A DNA stretch of 64,000 bases, from the NCBI GenBank assembly GCA_040357565.1, contig JBDODJ010000006.1. One strand, 5' to 3'. Below, in pieces: positions 1 through 11,965 of the stretch. Made by a program: the position numbers and the translations under genes. The notes under the pieces were generated by a model that was given only the letters and a program-made list of their open reading frames with translations, was not told where the DNA came from and searched no databases. The stretch's first letter is position 1. Every line of letters starts with the position of its first letter. The DNA is from Cercozoa sp. M6MM (lineage: Eukaryota; Endomyxa: Ascetosporea).

Positions 1-910
1 AGCGCGAACTCGACACGGTGATCGCCAACGAATCCGAGCTGCTCGAGGAAGCCGAAATCGCGTCCAACGAGCGCGAGACGGCGTTCCAGCAGTTGCAGCT
101 CGCGCTCACGCAGACAGAAGAAGCTAGACGCGAGGTCAACTCGCTCGAAGCTCAAAGCACTGCCGTCCGTCACTGTGTCATGTCGTCGGCGCAAGCTTTC
201 GACAATGTCAACACGAAGGGTATTAGTTGAACCGTGGGAACTCGAATTCTTACTTAGTATTAAACACGAACACGGTGCTACAGTGAACAACGAACTTGCC
301 AAGATGGAGCGCAAAGTGAACGAGCTGCACGCCGAAACTAGCAGGATGACTTCGCTGCTGGGCAACACCGAGGCTGCCAAATCACTCGGACAGGTGTGCT
401 CGCAGATCGCCACCTATGCAGCCATGACTGGCAATGCCAAGAAGAGTACTTCATTCTTCCAAGTCACCCTCTATACCTCCATTGAGAGTCCGAGCTTGGG
501 CAGTGGCCAGTAGATTTCCCGAGGTGGAAGATGCGCAGCAGCTGCGCACCATGGCGCGTGCGCACGAGATGTGCGAACTCATGGTGAGGGGCCGTCACGA
601 CTACTGCGACTCGCAGCGCATTCGTAAGCTTTGTCGCTTTCGTGTTCTCATCGAAAAATACTTCTTTAATCTGTTCTCGACACAAACAGAACTGCCAGTC
701 ACTGACAAAGACAGTCCAATGACGCAGTGCGACGCCGAGCGCTGGTTCTACGCACCTCGTGGTCTGCCTTTCGTCGGCATGTGGCAGCGTATCGCCGACG
801 CAGTGCATCGCGAGGTCGCCACTGACATGGGCAGTGCCACGGGTTCGCCTGTCAGCGACGGCGGCTCCATGAACGACGACGACTCGGGCGTAGAAAGCGA
901 GGACCTGTGA
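1..910 (+). CDS. 3' end of a coiled-coil protein (5' truncated by window edge)
   Basis: The reading frame is open from the first base. It encodes a charged heptad-like helix rich in Glu, Gln, Leu and Arg, then a more mixed C-terminus ending in an acidic Ser/Asp/Glu tail (final residues GVESEDL). I join four exons using introns at about 220-281, 446-503 and 631-691, all GT-AG and 58-62 nt. After splicing the frame stays open to a TGA at 908-910. The coiled coil suggests a structural or cytoskeletal role, but I see no catalytic motif and do not recognise the family. The next gene, trpB, lies on the opposite strand and the two converge with about 270 bp between stops. The real start lies upstream of the window. 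Confidence 0.6.
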
Positions 911-1180
911 CCTCAACCCAAGTCGAACCGGTACTCAAGCTCCGTCAGCTCGAACTCCTCCAGCGCGCAGCGCGCGGGCCACGTGTTCACGTTCTTTCGT
1001 TCGCACCTTGATTGGATTTTTTCGATTAGCATTCCCGTACGATGACACGTGAATCAATATCTGTACTAATTATGATATAACCTAACACTTCAATAATCAA
1101 ATAATCCGATCGGTCGGTGCGGGTTGGCGCAAATTGCTTACTATGGTACAAACGTGGGCGAGACTGCCACTCACGTCACA

Positions 1181-3142
1181 TCAGTTGAGGTCAAGGCGAG
1201 AGGCAGCAAAGTCGATGTCCTCTGCACACCCAGAGATGTACCAATCTTTTCACATCAAATACCAACAGGTCAAGGTGAAAAGTACTGTCGCCACGACCCG
1301 AAAGGTTGACGAGCACCGACTTGTCCTGCGGAAGTGCTGCAGCGAGTCGCATCGCGTATGCAATCGCATGCTACATTCCGATAGATTCAGAGTGCACAGC
1401 ACCAAAGTACGATGTAATATTATAAAAAAGCTGCTGTACCGATGACTCGAGCGCCGGGATGATACCTTCGACACGCGACAGTTCGAGGAAAGCGCTGAGG
1501 CAGTCTTGGTCACCCACGTGCACGTACTCGACACGACCCTTGTCCTGCGTGCAGACAAGGTCAATCAAAGTTGCGGATACAAGGTTAGAGGCATAGTACA
1601 TGCAGGTAGCTGTGTTGTGGACCAACGCCCGGGTAGTCCCTGGACAGAAACAAGTACCAATACAATCCACAATGGTGGACCGTGTAAGAGAGTGTAAAGT
1701 ACAGGCCACTCGCGACAGTGTGAACAGGCAGCGGCTCGCCCTGCTCATCTTGCAGCACGTGGCAGTCAAAGCCGTGGATAGTGCCAGGACTGCCCACCGT
1801 CATGGTGGCAGCATGGCGACCCGAGTCCAGACCTTCGCCAGACGGCTCAACTCCGATCAGACGGACGTTGCGGTCGTTTAAAAAGGCCGAGAAGATGCCG
1901 ATAGCGTTTGAGCCACCGCCAACACAGGCAACCACTGCAAGAAGGGATCATCCTTAACATTTGATAACAGACAATAAGCAATACCGAAGTTCGGACGCGC
2001 AGCCTCGTCATTGCAGTGGTGTGAGTATTGCTCGCGTGCCTCACGACCGATCACTGACTGGAAATCGCGCACCATGGCCGGAAAGGGCGCCGGACCGACG
2101 ACGCTGCCAATGGCGTAGAAGATGTTCACCGGATCCGACATGTAGCGACCGAATGCGCTGTCCACGGCATCCTTCAAGCAGCGGCCTCCCTGCGTGACTG
2201 GCACCACCTTGGCGCCGAGAATTTTCATGCGAGTCACGTTGGGCTACAGACGTTAATGTATATATAAGTTTATATATATATATATAAAGTGGAGTGAGGT
2301 ACCGCCTCCTTCTCGACGTCAATCTCGCCCATATGGATCTCTACCGGCAGACCCACCAAGGCACCAGCAGTGGCGAGAGCCACACCGTGCTGACCGGCAC
2401 TGCGACACAACGTTTAGGCATTTAAACACGGCGGAACCAAGGACGGAAGGTAGCTTTACCCCGTCTCGGCGAGGAGCAGCGTTTTGCCCAAGTGCTTGGC
2501 AAGCAATGCCTCGCCCAGGCAGTGATTGATTTTGTGCGCACCCTACATTAATAAAAAAGGATCAAAACAATTCACAAGAGACACATGCCAAAAGCAAATG
2601 CACCGTGTGGTCGAGGTCTTCACGTTTGAAGTAGATCTTGGCACCACCGCATTTCTCCGTGAGGCGCTTCGCAAAGTACAACGGGCTTGGGCGGCTGACT
2701 GCAGAAACGATTTACGAACAATGGGTAACAATAAATTGGATGTCAGCGTACCATATGTGGACAGCAGCTGTGCCAACTCCTCCTGTTGCAGACACACAAT
2801 GACGAGTGTCCAATAACTCAAACAAATTTCAAATCAATTACCTGGTAATCCTTGGTCTGGCTGACTCGCATGTAGGCCTCAGAGATCTCCTTCAGGACCG
2901 GTACGAGGGGAGGTGGCACCTTGGCACCTCTAAGAACAGCACAGTCGATGGAACACCTAGCGCTCAGCGTCAGAGCCCCGACTCAAAGATACCCGTATCG
3001 CCCAAAGTTGCCTTCCGTGTCCTACGAAAGCCTTCAAATATTCCCGACACTCAGGGCGGGACACAAAACGATATACCGGCATCGGAGCAAAGTCAAAAGC
3101 ATCCTCCGGGAGTGTGCGGTCCAAGTCGATCTGAAGACTCAT
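1181..3142 (-). CDS. trpB: Tryptophan synthase beta subunit, stand-alone
   Basis: This is a PLP enzyme that condenses indole with L-serine to make L-tryptophan. Thirteen exons join into about 400 residues starting [11 protein letters not shown]. The motifs run in the expected order: GNFGRYGG near residue 28, the PLP lysine in HTGAHKIN, the catalytic glutamate in [28 protein letters not shown], the phosphate-binding GGGSNAIG, and the C-terminal SGRGDKD. Twelve GT-AG introns are needed, five with GTAC donors, and one carries an AT repeat near 2258-2287. The start is the first Met before the conserved N-terminus. No transit peptide and no alpha-subunit domain are visible, so this is not the TrpA-TrpB fusion of fungi. 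I see no trpA in the window. Family assignment is certain; only terminal exon details could change. Confidence 0.93.
2258..2287 (+). repeat. (TA)n tract in a trpB intron
   Basis: An imperfect AT dinucleotide run of about 30 bp lies inside the intron that separates the exon ending in the [10 protein letters not shown] region from the exon starting [10 protein letters not shown]. It has no coding potential and looks like a simple microsatellite. Confidence 0.8.
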
Positions 3143-3702
3143 TCGATGGTGCGATTGTCGTCGTTCGTGGTTTATCTGCCTGTAAACTACAGCGAAAAAA
3201 GATAAACGTGTAGGAGTATGTAGAAGGCCTGCGACAAATGTGCGAGCAGGAGGGAAATTCACGCGCAGCGCATGAGAACTGCGAAGTGGGAATCGAAAAC
3301 GGGCCACGTTTGGGTGACCACGAAAACACACAACCCAACATACCGGTTCTCTTCCACCCGTGTCACTAGCCTACAGTAAAGCTTTTGTGCCGTGTGTGTA
3401 CCTCTAGGAACCTATGAATTCAAAGCTGTCTTGTTTGTCGCCCTCTGGTCAACAAAGCGATCAAATGATCGTTTTGTGCGAGCCGCTGGCGACACCAAAA
3501 CCCATTGGCGCGACTTTGACCAGATCGTCCTGACTGGTTTTCTTGTGCCCTGCAATGGCCTGTTGGTCTTTTCTAGCTTAGAGTTAGGACCCGAGGACAT
3601 ATGACACGACTCCGACAGCGTCTGGCAGAGTCAGGTGCATTGCTTTAGCACTGACCTGAATAACGGTTTTTCTCCACGGCAGTTGCTGATGTTTGGGGCA
3701 CA
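3143..3702. other. Intergenic spacer, probable divergent promoter region
   Basis: This stretch of 560 bp lies between the trpB start (minus) and the next plus-strand gene. A 70-codon open frame at 3392-3604 has no recognisable features and I do not call it. The first exon of the following gene may lie in here, because that gene's frame has no convincing ATG. I see no RNA gene or repeat. Confidence 0.5.
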
Positions 3703-4934
3703 GTGAGCGACTGTGTATCTGCAGTTAACGACGTTCTTAAGACCGAGTCATTGAGTTCAGATTGTACCGATTCTCAAGCTGGTTCTCAGGCAAACTTACG
3801 AGGGTGGCAGTTGCGGTTACTTGACTCCAGTTTCAACCAGAACGCGACTCGCTTTCGCGAGCTCGTCAAGAGCTATGGCCGAAAGGAGCGAAAGGATGGG
3901 CTTCCTCAGACTTATGACGCGAAGAAATCTTCGACTCGGTCTCATGCTGCTAAACTTACTCCGATGCCAGAATTCCAGCCACCAGCAGTACCCATACGAA
4001 CACGAAACCGAGCACCGCAGGTGCAATCTCATGAAGAGTTGCAGCGAAATGGTATTGAACCTGCGAATGCAAAATCCTCCACCCTGTCTTACATTTTTTG
4101 TAATTTAGAATCCACACATTCAAAAAGAACCCACATCCAAGAGCGGGCGCGAGCCACAGGCGTGAACTCGAAAACGCGACGAGGTACCAGTTACCCACAG
4201 CGCCGTGCAACGATGCTCGGCACCGCGCACTGGACGGAACGAACGATAGAGGGTCTGGTCAATCGGACTGTACAGCGTTTGTTGGACTCTTGCGCACATC
4301 AACTGGAGCGACGATTCTTAGTTAAACGGGACGCAATGCAGGGTCAGATCGAAGAGCACTTTCTGGATGCTATTGGACGGGTGAAAGATGAATTTGAAGA
4401 GCGTATCATCGTGCTTGATTCTTGGAAACCCCTCCTTACCTTGGTTCTTTCGTAGGCATGGACGTCGCCCGAGATGAGGTTGCAGAAGTAGCGGTACAGT
4501 AAAATTTAGTTCTCGTCGTGATGACCGAGGCACATGTCGTGCAAGTTTATATACTGTACCTACTAAACAGCTTAAAAATTCACCTCGTATATGGCCAGAC
4601 TGCTGTTGAAGCAAACTGCTTAGACCTCACTGAAAGTTTGAAGGAAGAGACGCGTGCTGTGCTCCAAAATCTCTCAGACAATCAAAAACGCCTCATCTCG
4701 CGCGTCGATGAACTTTTCGATCGAGTTGCACTCTTGTCCACCTCGCTTCAATCAATCGCGACTACCCTCAACAAAGTTCAAGTGATAGACGGTGAGAGAG
4801 ACCCTGACAGGGCAGATTTGTCCACGATCTTTGGCATCGAGTCGGTAAATCGCCGCGAGCTTAAAGCTGAGCCAGCTGCGAGGAGAATCGAGAGCTCCGA
4901 CGAGTCGGACGAGATAATACTCGAAAATGTGTAA
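3703..4934 (+). CDS. Uncharacterised coiled-coil protein
   Basis: I join four exons with introns at about 4051-4107, 4402-4454 and 4498-4591, which keep one frame open to the TAA at 4932-4934. The N-terminal half is polar and basic. The C-terminal half contains two amphipathic helical stretches (around ERTIEGLVNRTVQRLLD, and LKEETRAVLQNLSDNQKRL into LFDRVALL) that look like coiled coils, followed by an acidic tail. No domain is recognised. The start is doubtful: the first in-frame codon here is GTG, with a stop at 3688 just upstream, so the true ATG probably sits in an unrecognised 5' exon within 3143-3702. The product could be a cytoskeletal or ciliary scaffold, but that is inference only. 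Confidence 0.5.
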
Positions 4935-5304
4935 CACCTAGGACCGGTTGAATTCGATTAATAACGAAACTGAACTATATTCAAACTGAGCTGAAAAGGA
5001 AAACAGCAAAAATGTGAGCCTGGGATCACATAATTGCCTTTAGAGCCCTGTAACTTTGGCTATTAGTAGACACTGGAACGCTATTTACAAATTTAGTACC
5101 CGACCCATTTATAGTACGAGTACGCGACGGTACTCAACCGCAGGCTTCCCAGCCTAAATTAAATTTATAACGTTCGTTCACTCACCGGCGTTTCTCGGTT
5201 GAAATGGTGAATCCTCGGTGTTTCGCGAGCATTCAAGAGACTGAGTCTTATACGTACTCCGTGCTTCCTTCGATACTTCAGTTGAAGTAAACGTCGCTGC
5301 TACG
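4935..5304. other. Intergenic spacer
   Basis: An AT-richer stretch of 370 bp lies between two plus-strand genes. No ORF, RNA gene or repeat is evident. It should hold the 3' end of the coiled-coil gene and the promoter of the small secreted-protein gene. Confidence 0.5.
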
Positions 5305-5890
5305 ATGCAGGTAATGTTGTCGCTTTTGCTACTTGCTTCGGTCTCGCTGGCGAACGGCCATGAACTTTCCGAGATGGCAAGCGTCGAAGTTAGCCAGGTA
5401 CCAAGCTTGACTCACTGCAGGATCTTGTCAAAAACCTGTGTTGTTGAAGCGTGGAACATTGGCACAACAAATGAAAAAACTCTTTTCGACCAACACCCAA
5501 GATATGAAAGACGTGATGACTCCTCTCGGATCATCGCATACGTTGCGCATTGCCACCGATTTGAAGGTAAATAACCGCGTTGTGAGCGCAGTATCTATTT
5601 ACCAACTACAGTACTTAGCGACTGTGCATACACGGATGCCCTATGGTTTATAGGAATCTGAATTCGACGTCGCCCAACTGAAGGGTGAAGTGCGTGCGAA
5701 ATCATCCGGCCCTGGCATCATGAGCAAGCGCAGTAGAGCCCATCTTCGCCGATCGGCCACGGCCCGCCGTGCTCAAGTTGCTGCTGCCCGCCGCAAAGTC
5801 GGCAAGGTTCGTGCGTCGCGTCGTCGAAGCCGTGCGCGTCGTACGAGATACAGCATAAAGAGAGGAGCGCACTTCGCCAAACGACGATAA
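5305..5890 (+). CDS. Small secreted protein with a protamine-like Arg-rich tail
   Basis: Three exons (5305-5397, 5450-5566, 5654-5890) join in frame into a 148-residue protein. The N-terminus MQVMLSLLLLASVSLANG is a classical signal peptide. A short neutral middle segment follows, containing AQQMKKLFSTNTQDMKD. The last 56 residues hold about 19 Arg and 5 Lys with Ala and Ser, as in MSKRSRAHLRRSATARR. There are no cysteines in the tail, no transmembrane segment after the signal and no known domain. A tail like this usually binds nucleic acid or polyanions, or disrupts membranes, but here it follows an export signal. Possibilities include a secreted antimicrobial-type peptide, a cell-wall or glycan-binding protein, or a pathogen effector. 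None is proven. The gene converges on KIF6. Confidence 0.62.
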
Positions 5891-6117
5891 CTGACATTCA
5901 TTGAAACTGACCGACGAACACGAACCACAAGTACCGTACTGATTTAGAAATGAACAAAGTAAGAAGCTGAACCGACTCCGCGACCCGAACCCAACTACAG
6001 TATGTGACTGAAACTGTTTAGTTCAGTTGTAAGTTTACAGACCGTCTGTACTATTTCAGCCGCTCAGCGACTACGAATCTACATTTAAATTTAAACAGAA
6101 GAAGAACTAGTGTAAAT

Positions 6118-8830
6118 TTAGTATCCGCTGGCAGTCGAGGGAACGTAAGGATACCCTGTAGAAGGTGTAGTTGGTACAGGCATTGCCCAATGTACTTGTC
6201 CGGGAACTGGAGCGGGCTGCATCTGTGCCAGTTGGTACGGCGTGTAGTACATTTGTTGCTGTGCTTGCGCGTGATGATACGCCGACGGCGTTCCCGGGAA
6301 CGGGTGCTGTTGCGGCAAGACATTTCTCGACCTTGATGCTGCCTCTTGTGGCACTGCAGCGCGCAGTGCAGCAAAGTACGTCGATTGCGGCTGTGCTGCA
6401 CAGTGTGTCGATGGCGGGCGCTGCTGTTGCTGGGAATACCAAATGTCAAAGTCGCGCACCAGCTGTTGCCGTGCTTTCTTTAACATGTGTTGCTTGTGGA
6501 GAATCTCGGTGCGTAGTCGTTTGAGTTTGTCGAAATTCTCAGTGTACATGTCGCGAGCACCACGCAGTTGGCGCTGGTGCTTTTTGATCTCAAGTTCGAC
6601 GCGATCGAATTCGGCTACGTCCATACTTGAGGCTTCTTCATCCAACAACAGTGCGCGTTTTTCCATTAATTGGCGCAGATGAGCTTGAAGCGCTGAGATT
6701 TTGGCTATCAGTATGTAGAAACATAAGATACCATTTAATTGAGGAGGGACCACGAGAGTGCTGTACCCTGGAGACCATTCACTTGTCCAGCAATAGCCTT
6801 CGCGTTCATGAACATCTCTTTGAGGTTGTGAGTCAACTTTTCGATGAGGGGTTTTCGAATTGACGTTTGCTTGAACTTCGCGAACAGCGCATTCCTTCGA
6901 CAAAGCGCATCGTCTCCGGTGTTTGCTGCAACTTGTTCAATTATTTGATTCGGTTGCTCGGCTGTCGCAGCACTGGCATTTGCTGCGACGTTCTCGGAAG
7001 AACGGAATCCTTTGCTGGGTGAAATCGATGGGTTCCACGTGTGCTGTTCCTCAGTGTCGGCTTGATCACCTGGCACCCTGCCTCTCGACGAAGAAACAGA
7101 CTGACCGTCGTTTTGCGGCATTGATTTTGATTCTTGTTTGAAAAACAGCAGCGACGCCCAAGCCACCCTTGGATCTGATATCGAAATGCCGAGGTGTTGC
7201 TGTGCGTTCTCGTACTCCGACAGCGTGGCACTGTGCTGCCGCAAGTCACCGACAGAGCCGGAGAAGTCTTGAGGAAGCAGCCACGAGCAATTCGTGGGGT
7301 CTGCACGCATCAACTTCTGCACGGCTTTTTGCACTTCAGAAACCGCACCGACTCCCAACGGCGCGTCTAGCGATCTCTCACCACGGAGCACGCTAAGTTC
7401 TTCTCGCAAGGCTGCGTTCTGCGATTTGAGTCTCTCGATTATGATTTCGGGGTCGAGCGACTCGTTTAAGATTGCAGAGTTGGTGATGCGTGCGACTCGT
7501 TGCGCGAAACGACACGTGCTGACGGATTCATCAAGGTGCTTCTTGTCAAAACTCAGAGTAGCGACCATTGATGTCATGCTGTTGCCGCCCAGTGAATCCT
7601 TCAGAACCGTCGTGAGGAGCGAATTGCGGTACGGAACGTACTGCTGCGAAGAGCCCTTGGCTTTTTCGTGAAGCGTCACGATAACTTGCTCGAGGAAGTG
7701 CAGCGATAAGTTGATGTGGCATGCTTGATTGAGTATATTGCCTTGAACGCCTGTCTTTCCGACACGTTCACTCCCTGCAAGATCGACAAGGTGCAATTTC
7801 GCATGTCGCACTGCCGCCGACGTTCGGTTGCGAGTGCTTACTCGGATAGTAAAAATGCAGTGTGAACGCGACGAAGTGTCGTTCGCAGGTGTAGCAGCAA
7901 TCGCTCGCTGCATATCGCCTTCAAAGAGTACATTCAAGGCTTCTTCTTCGCTCAGTACTCGGCGACGACAAAGGTTCTGCAGTTCGATTCCGCCGCCGGT
8001 GGTTTCGCGAACCGTCACTTTCGGCAGCTTCGCCAGAACGTTGGTCTTTCGGTTGAGAAGATCGTATCCTGCGTTATTGTAGATCTCCAGGTATTGCAGA
8101 TCGAAAGTGACCGCGATGCCTTGTGTCTCCAGTTTTCGTGCTTCAGTGAGAAGGAACTGAATGGCCCTCGGTATGATGCCCCGGTCTTCGTATCTCTCCG
8201 CTCCTCCAGTCATTGTGAAAGTTTTACCTGTCGCAAAGATTGCATGAATTTGGTACATACTATGTAATACACCTAGATTGTTTAAACGTGCTATAGAACG
8301 AGCACCTGATCCCGTCTGTCCATATGCAAAGATTGTCGCATTGTAACCGTTCAACACTGAGCGGCAAAGTGGTTCTGCGACATTTTCAAACACTTGCTGC
8401 TGCGTCGTTTGTTCTTCCAGGATAGCGTCGAACTCGAAGGCTGCACAGAAACACATTTACCTGTCTCATGCATTCAACTATTCAACTATGTTTACTCGAT
8501 AATGTAGATGGTGTACGGAAGATCTCGCGAGTATTGTTGACAGCGCCATCTTCTTCCCTCTTATCAATCTTGATACGCACGACTTGCTTCTCACCATCTA
8601 AACTGGTAGTGTCGACTTCAACGTCCCCGGGACCCAGCCTTCGCTCCTTCTTGCGATGGGGAGGACGTATCCGACCAAAACTAAATCACAGGAGCTTCTT
8701 TAATGAGACGTGCAAAGATAAAGTTAAACTGAAAGTAATTAATTTACACTTTGATCGTCTCTTTTCCAGAAGGCTGTGCGAGAGAGTCATCTTCGCTGTC
8801 CACCTTCTCCACACTTTCAACGTCACTCAT
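6118..8830 (-). CDS. KIF6: KIF6-type kinesin (kinesin-9 family), ciliary
   Basis: This is a plus-strand-divergent, minus-coded kinesin with an N-terminal motor followed by a coiled coil. After a short acidic leader (MSDVESVEKVDSEDD) the motor begins IKVFGRIRPP. The P-loop GQTGSGKT is split by an intron exactly between GSG and KT. Switch I is NDTSSRSH, switch II is DLAGSE, and RHAKLHLVDLAGSERVGKTG and RITNSAILNE match the KIF6/KIF9 type rather than conventional kinesin. The C-terminal part has two helical segments (HLRQLMEKRALLLDEE and HKQHMLKKARQQLVRDFD) and a Gln/Pro-rich tail. Kinesin-9 proteins act along ciliary axonemes, so the gene indicates a flagellated stage. It shares a spacer of about 160 bp with the divergent gene at 8995. 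Confidence 0.9.
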
Positions 8831-8994
8831 GGTTCCATGTCGCTGCCCTAGCCTCAAGAAGCAAACTTGCCAGGTACTCTCCGCCGTATTTCGTCGCCAC
8901 AACGTCTTTCCGCGCGGATTGTGCAAAAACGGAATCCGAGCACATAGAAAGGGTTTGTCTTGCTCACGCAGTAGTGCTGGTCGGCCAACGTGAA
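8831..8994. promoter_or_regulatory. Shared promoter interval between KIF6 and a divergent coiled-coil gene
   Basis: Only 164 bp separate the two start codons, so the core promoters and 5' leaders of both genes must overlap here. I found no clear TATA box and no full RFX X-box palindrome. The assignment rests on geometry alone. Confidence 0.45.
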
Positions 8995-11848
8995 ATGGTG
9001 TTCAAAATAGGAGCTGCTCCTCGTGGTACGAGCCGCGGTGATGCACAAAGACACAAGCAAGCTGCCGCGAAGCGGGCGCGAGAATCTGAGATCCAAGAGG
9101 TACAGACGTTGGAGGAAGGCAGCATCTGACCAATTCGTTCATTTTCTTCATTATAGCGAGATCGATTGCGAGCATCGGCGGCAAAGATAGGCGGTAGCGT
9201 GCAAGCGAGCAGGTTTGCCATTCCACCCATCACGACTCAACCAGCGAAACCAAGTGCACACGCAGAGCAGAGGACACTTTTTCAGGTCCCACCGGTACCT
9301 GCACGGGCGCAACCTCGACAAGAAACCAAAAGAGAACGACTGATGCGAATGCGAAGAGAGGAATTCGAAATGAGGCAGAAAATGTCACGAAGACAAAACG
9401 ACTCAAAATCACAGACAACGGTCGCGGAAAAAAACGACTCAAAGGAACCCTTTGAAATCCAAAAGCGAAACTCAGTCAAAGCACCACCGTACGATCATAT
9501 CGGCGAAACACCAACAGCCCCTCAATCTCCGGTATCACCGCCTTTTCGGTCTCTGGTGGCGGCGTCACCGTCTCCCCCGTCTCCTACCTTCAACATTCGT
9601 CTTGACATGAACGCACACGTTCGTCCTAATCCAGTGAGAGTGAAAAAGGTGCAGTTCAGTCCTCAAGATCACTCGGCTAGGTATAAAACTCCGCGAACTC
9701 AACGAAAGCAACAGAACGCAGAGACAAATGGATCCTTCTTTGACAAGTTTGGATCGCACGAAAAGCAACTGCGGGAACGTCGCCACGCCGAACAGGAGCG
9801 CTACCGTAAGCAGCTGGATTTACAAATGCAGTCTCGCAAAAGTCGGTCCGATGTCGCCTCAAATGACAACTCGGATTCAATTCAGGACGAGAAACACGAT
9901 CAAGTTCCGCATCGCTCTGTGGAGCAGGACACCTCTCATGTAAGCAACTTGTCGTGCAAGTAAATTTACGTACTGAATGCGTCTCCGTTTTATACCGTAT
10001 GCCCTCAGGGTACGGCTGCGTTCGAAATTGGCCTGTCAGAGAACGAGATACGAAAGAAGAAGGTCAGGCAGCAGCTCCTTCAAAGAGCTCTGCTCGACGA
10101 GCAAATTTCAGAACGCCAACGAATTATGGAAGCAAGAAAAAAAGCCGAGTTGGGTCATCCTGAAGTCGAAATTCCCAAAGATGAGGAACAGACTCGTCCG
10201 TCGATATTCAGCTTCACCGGCTCTGCACCTGCCTCACCTTTGTCGGCGATCGCACCGATCGACAAACGACAAGAAAGCACGCCAAAAAAGTACGAAAAGC
10301 TTCGGAGGCAGCGGAAAGAAAACACAAATGTGTGGATAAAACAACAAAGGACACCACTGCAGAAATCCACTGGAACAGGTATCAGCCCAGTGGTGCAAGA
10401 GGGGTTGCCAGACCCTGAAGTGCAGTCCACTTTCCTGGCTGCGTTTCGAGATACCATCAACGCCACAGTGGCAACGCTGCGAGAGGCCATCCGGCAGTCC
10501 GCGGATGCTAGCAAGTCGACTACTTGGGTCCCACAACATCGTGACACCGAGCCCAAAGCTCCTGAAATTGAACCCTCTCAGATTGTCGATGAAGCCGTGC
10601 AGAAGTTGAAATCTGAGTTGTCGGCGCAGCAAGCGGTGCACTCGGCTGAGCTCGACAGCATCCGGAGTCAACTCGATGAACTCGTTAAAGCCGAGGTGAA
10701 GCGACAAGAAGAGCAGTGTCGGACAGAACAGCTACAGAGAGTAGAAGTCGACGAGAACGTCATGCGGCCTGTCGGTAAATCATCACAAGGTCGGGTATCC
10801 CTCAAAATTTAAATGTCGTACCATTTATCCTTCCTACTTGACGTAGATCGTGAACTTTCCAGTCACAAAATCTTCCTGAAAAACGCGAATACTGCGCATT
10901 CGTCTCCATTGCGACCGACGTCAACTCGAACAGTCTCCAGCGACATCAGAGACAACCGAGCCCCCAAGTTTAGTCAAGAGGCTCCGCTTCGGCGCAGGAA
11001 GGGCTCTGCTTCTCGGCGCAGCTCAGTTTTTAAACCGTCGCAAAGAAACTCGGACTCGTCGATCCCTGTCGAAAGATATGTTGTGGTACTGCCTCCTGTA
11101 ACTTAACTGATGTGGTGTCACAGTTTTCATTTCTCAGAACGAACAAAGCGAGGCATCTCGTTCCTCGATTGAGAACATGCTCGAAGCAGAAACAAAGCTC
11201 GTGCCTGTCGAAGAGGTTCCAGCTGAGTTACAATTGTTTCCCGCAACGTCAAGGAGCCCAAGTTTTGAGAATTCGCAGGCTGCAGTAGTCGAGTCAAGCT
11301 TTGGCGGAGAGACTTCTCAGGCACGGAGTGAAGGAGTCCTGTGGCCTGTCGCATCTCAGGATGACGAAGAATGCTCCTTTGATGTGCTCGAACTGGACCG
11401 AAGTATGCGACGAAAACTGAGCGCAGCTCTCGAGATAGCGAAAGTAATAGGACCCGAGATGTGCGAGCAACCTTCGCAAGTGCCGCAGTACGCAGTGCTG
11501 CCTTTAAGTGAGCAGGGGCAAGTTAAAGCGGCCTCGGCCATGCGGGCGTATGCGAGGCGATTCCTGCGCAACGAGGTTGGTACCACAGGCGCAAATTTCG
11601 CAGATAACGAAGCGCCTGACGATCCACGCGTCGATGCACTGCTGCGAGCACTCGCTTCCGAGGAGGACGACGACTTGCACTTTGCGCAGCAAGCCGAATC
11701 CGTTTTCGATGAAGTGTCAGTGTCGGATGCAGATGAGTCAGTCGCAACTTTCGAGTCGCACTTCTTGCGAGATGAACCTGTAGTAACATGCAAAGAGCGC
11801 ACTATCGTGCACCACGATTCCTGTTTTTCCTCACCACCCAGCCCTTGA
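8995..11848 (+). CDS. Large basic coiled-coil protein, possibly CSPP1-like
   Basis: The start is the ATG at 8995 (MVFKIGAAPRGTSRG). The exons I support are 8995-9100, 9159-9938, about 10009-10790, a short one in 10880-11080, and about 11140-11848. The protein is rich in Arg, Glu, Gln and Ser. Repeated short charged helices such as EKQLRERRHAEQERYRKQL and SENEIRKKKVRQQLLQRALL are separated by Pro/Ser-rich disordered spacers. This layout resembles the centrosome/spindle-pole and ciliary protein CSPP1, but I cannot identify a diagnostic motif with confidence. The acidic C-terminus contains an S/D/E-rich stretch. Divergent pairing with KIF6 supports a ciliary or centrosomal role by inference. Confidence 0.6.
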
Positions 11849-11965
11849 AATGCCATTCCACCCCTTTCGAGCGGCCTTTTCTTTTTTTTTTTTGCGACTG
11901 TACAGTAGTACGTTTCTTAGCTTTGAAATCCACTCAAACGGACTCAAAGTAGTCCGGGGTACAAG

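Noticed and set aside
1181-3142. Fused TrpA-TrpB enzyme as in fungi
   Set aside because: No TIM-barrel alpha-subunit sequence was found upstream of the TrpB N-terminus, and a Met start fits there.
8831-8994. RFX X-box in the KIF6 promoter
   Set aside because: Only a weak half site (GTTCCATG) is visible; no palindromic X-box was found.
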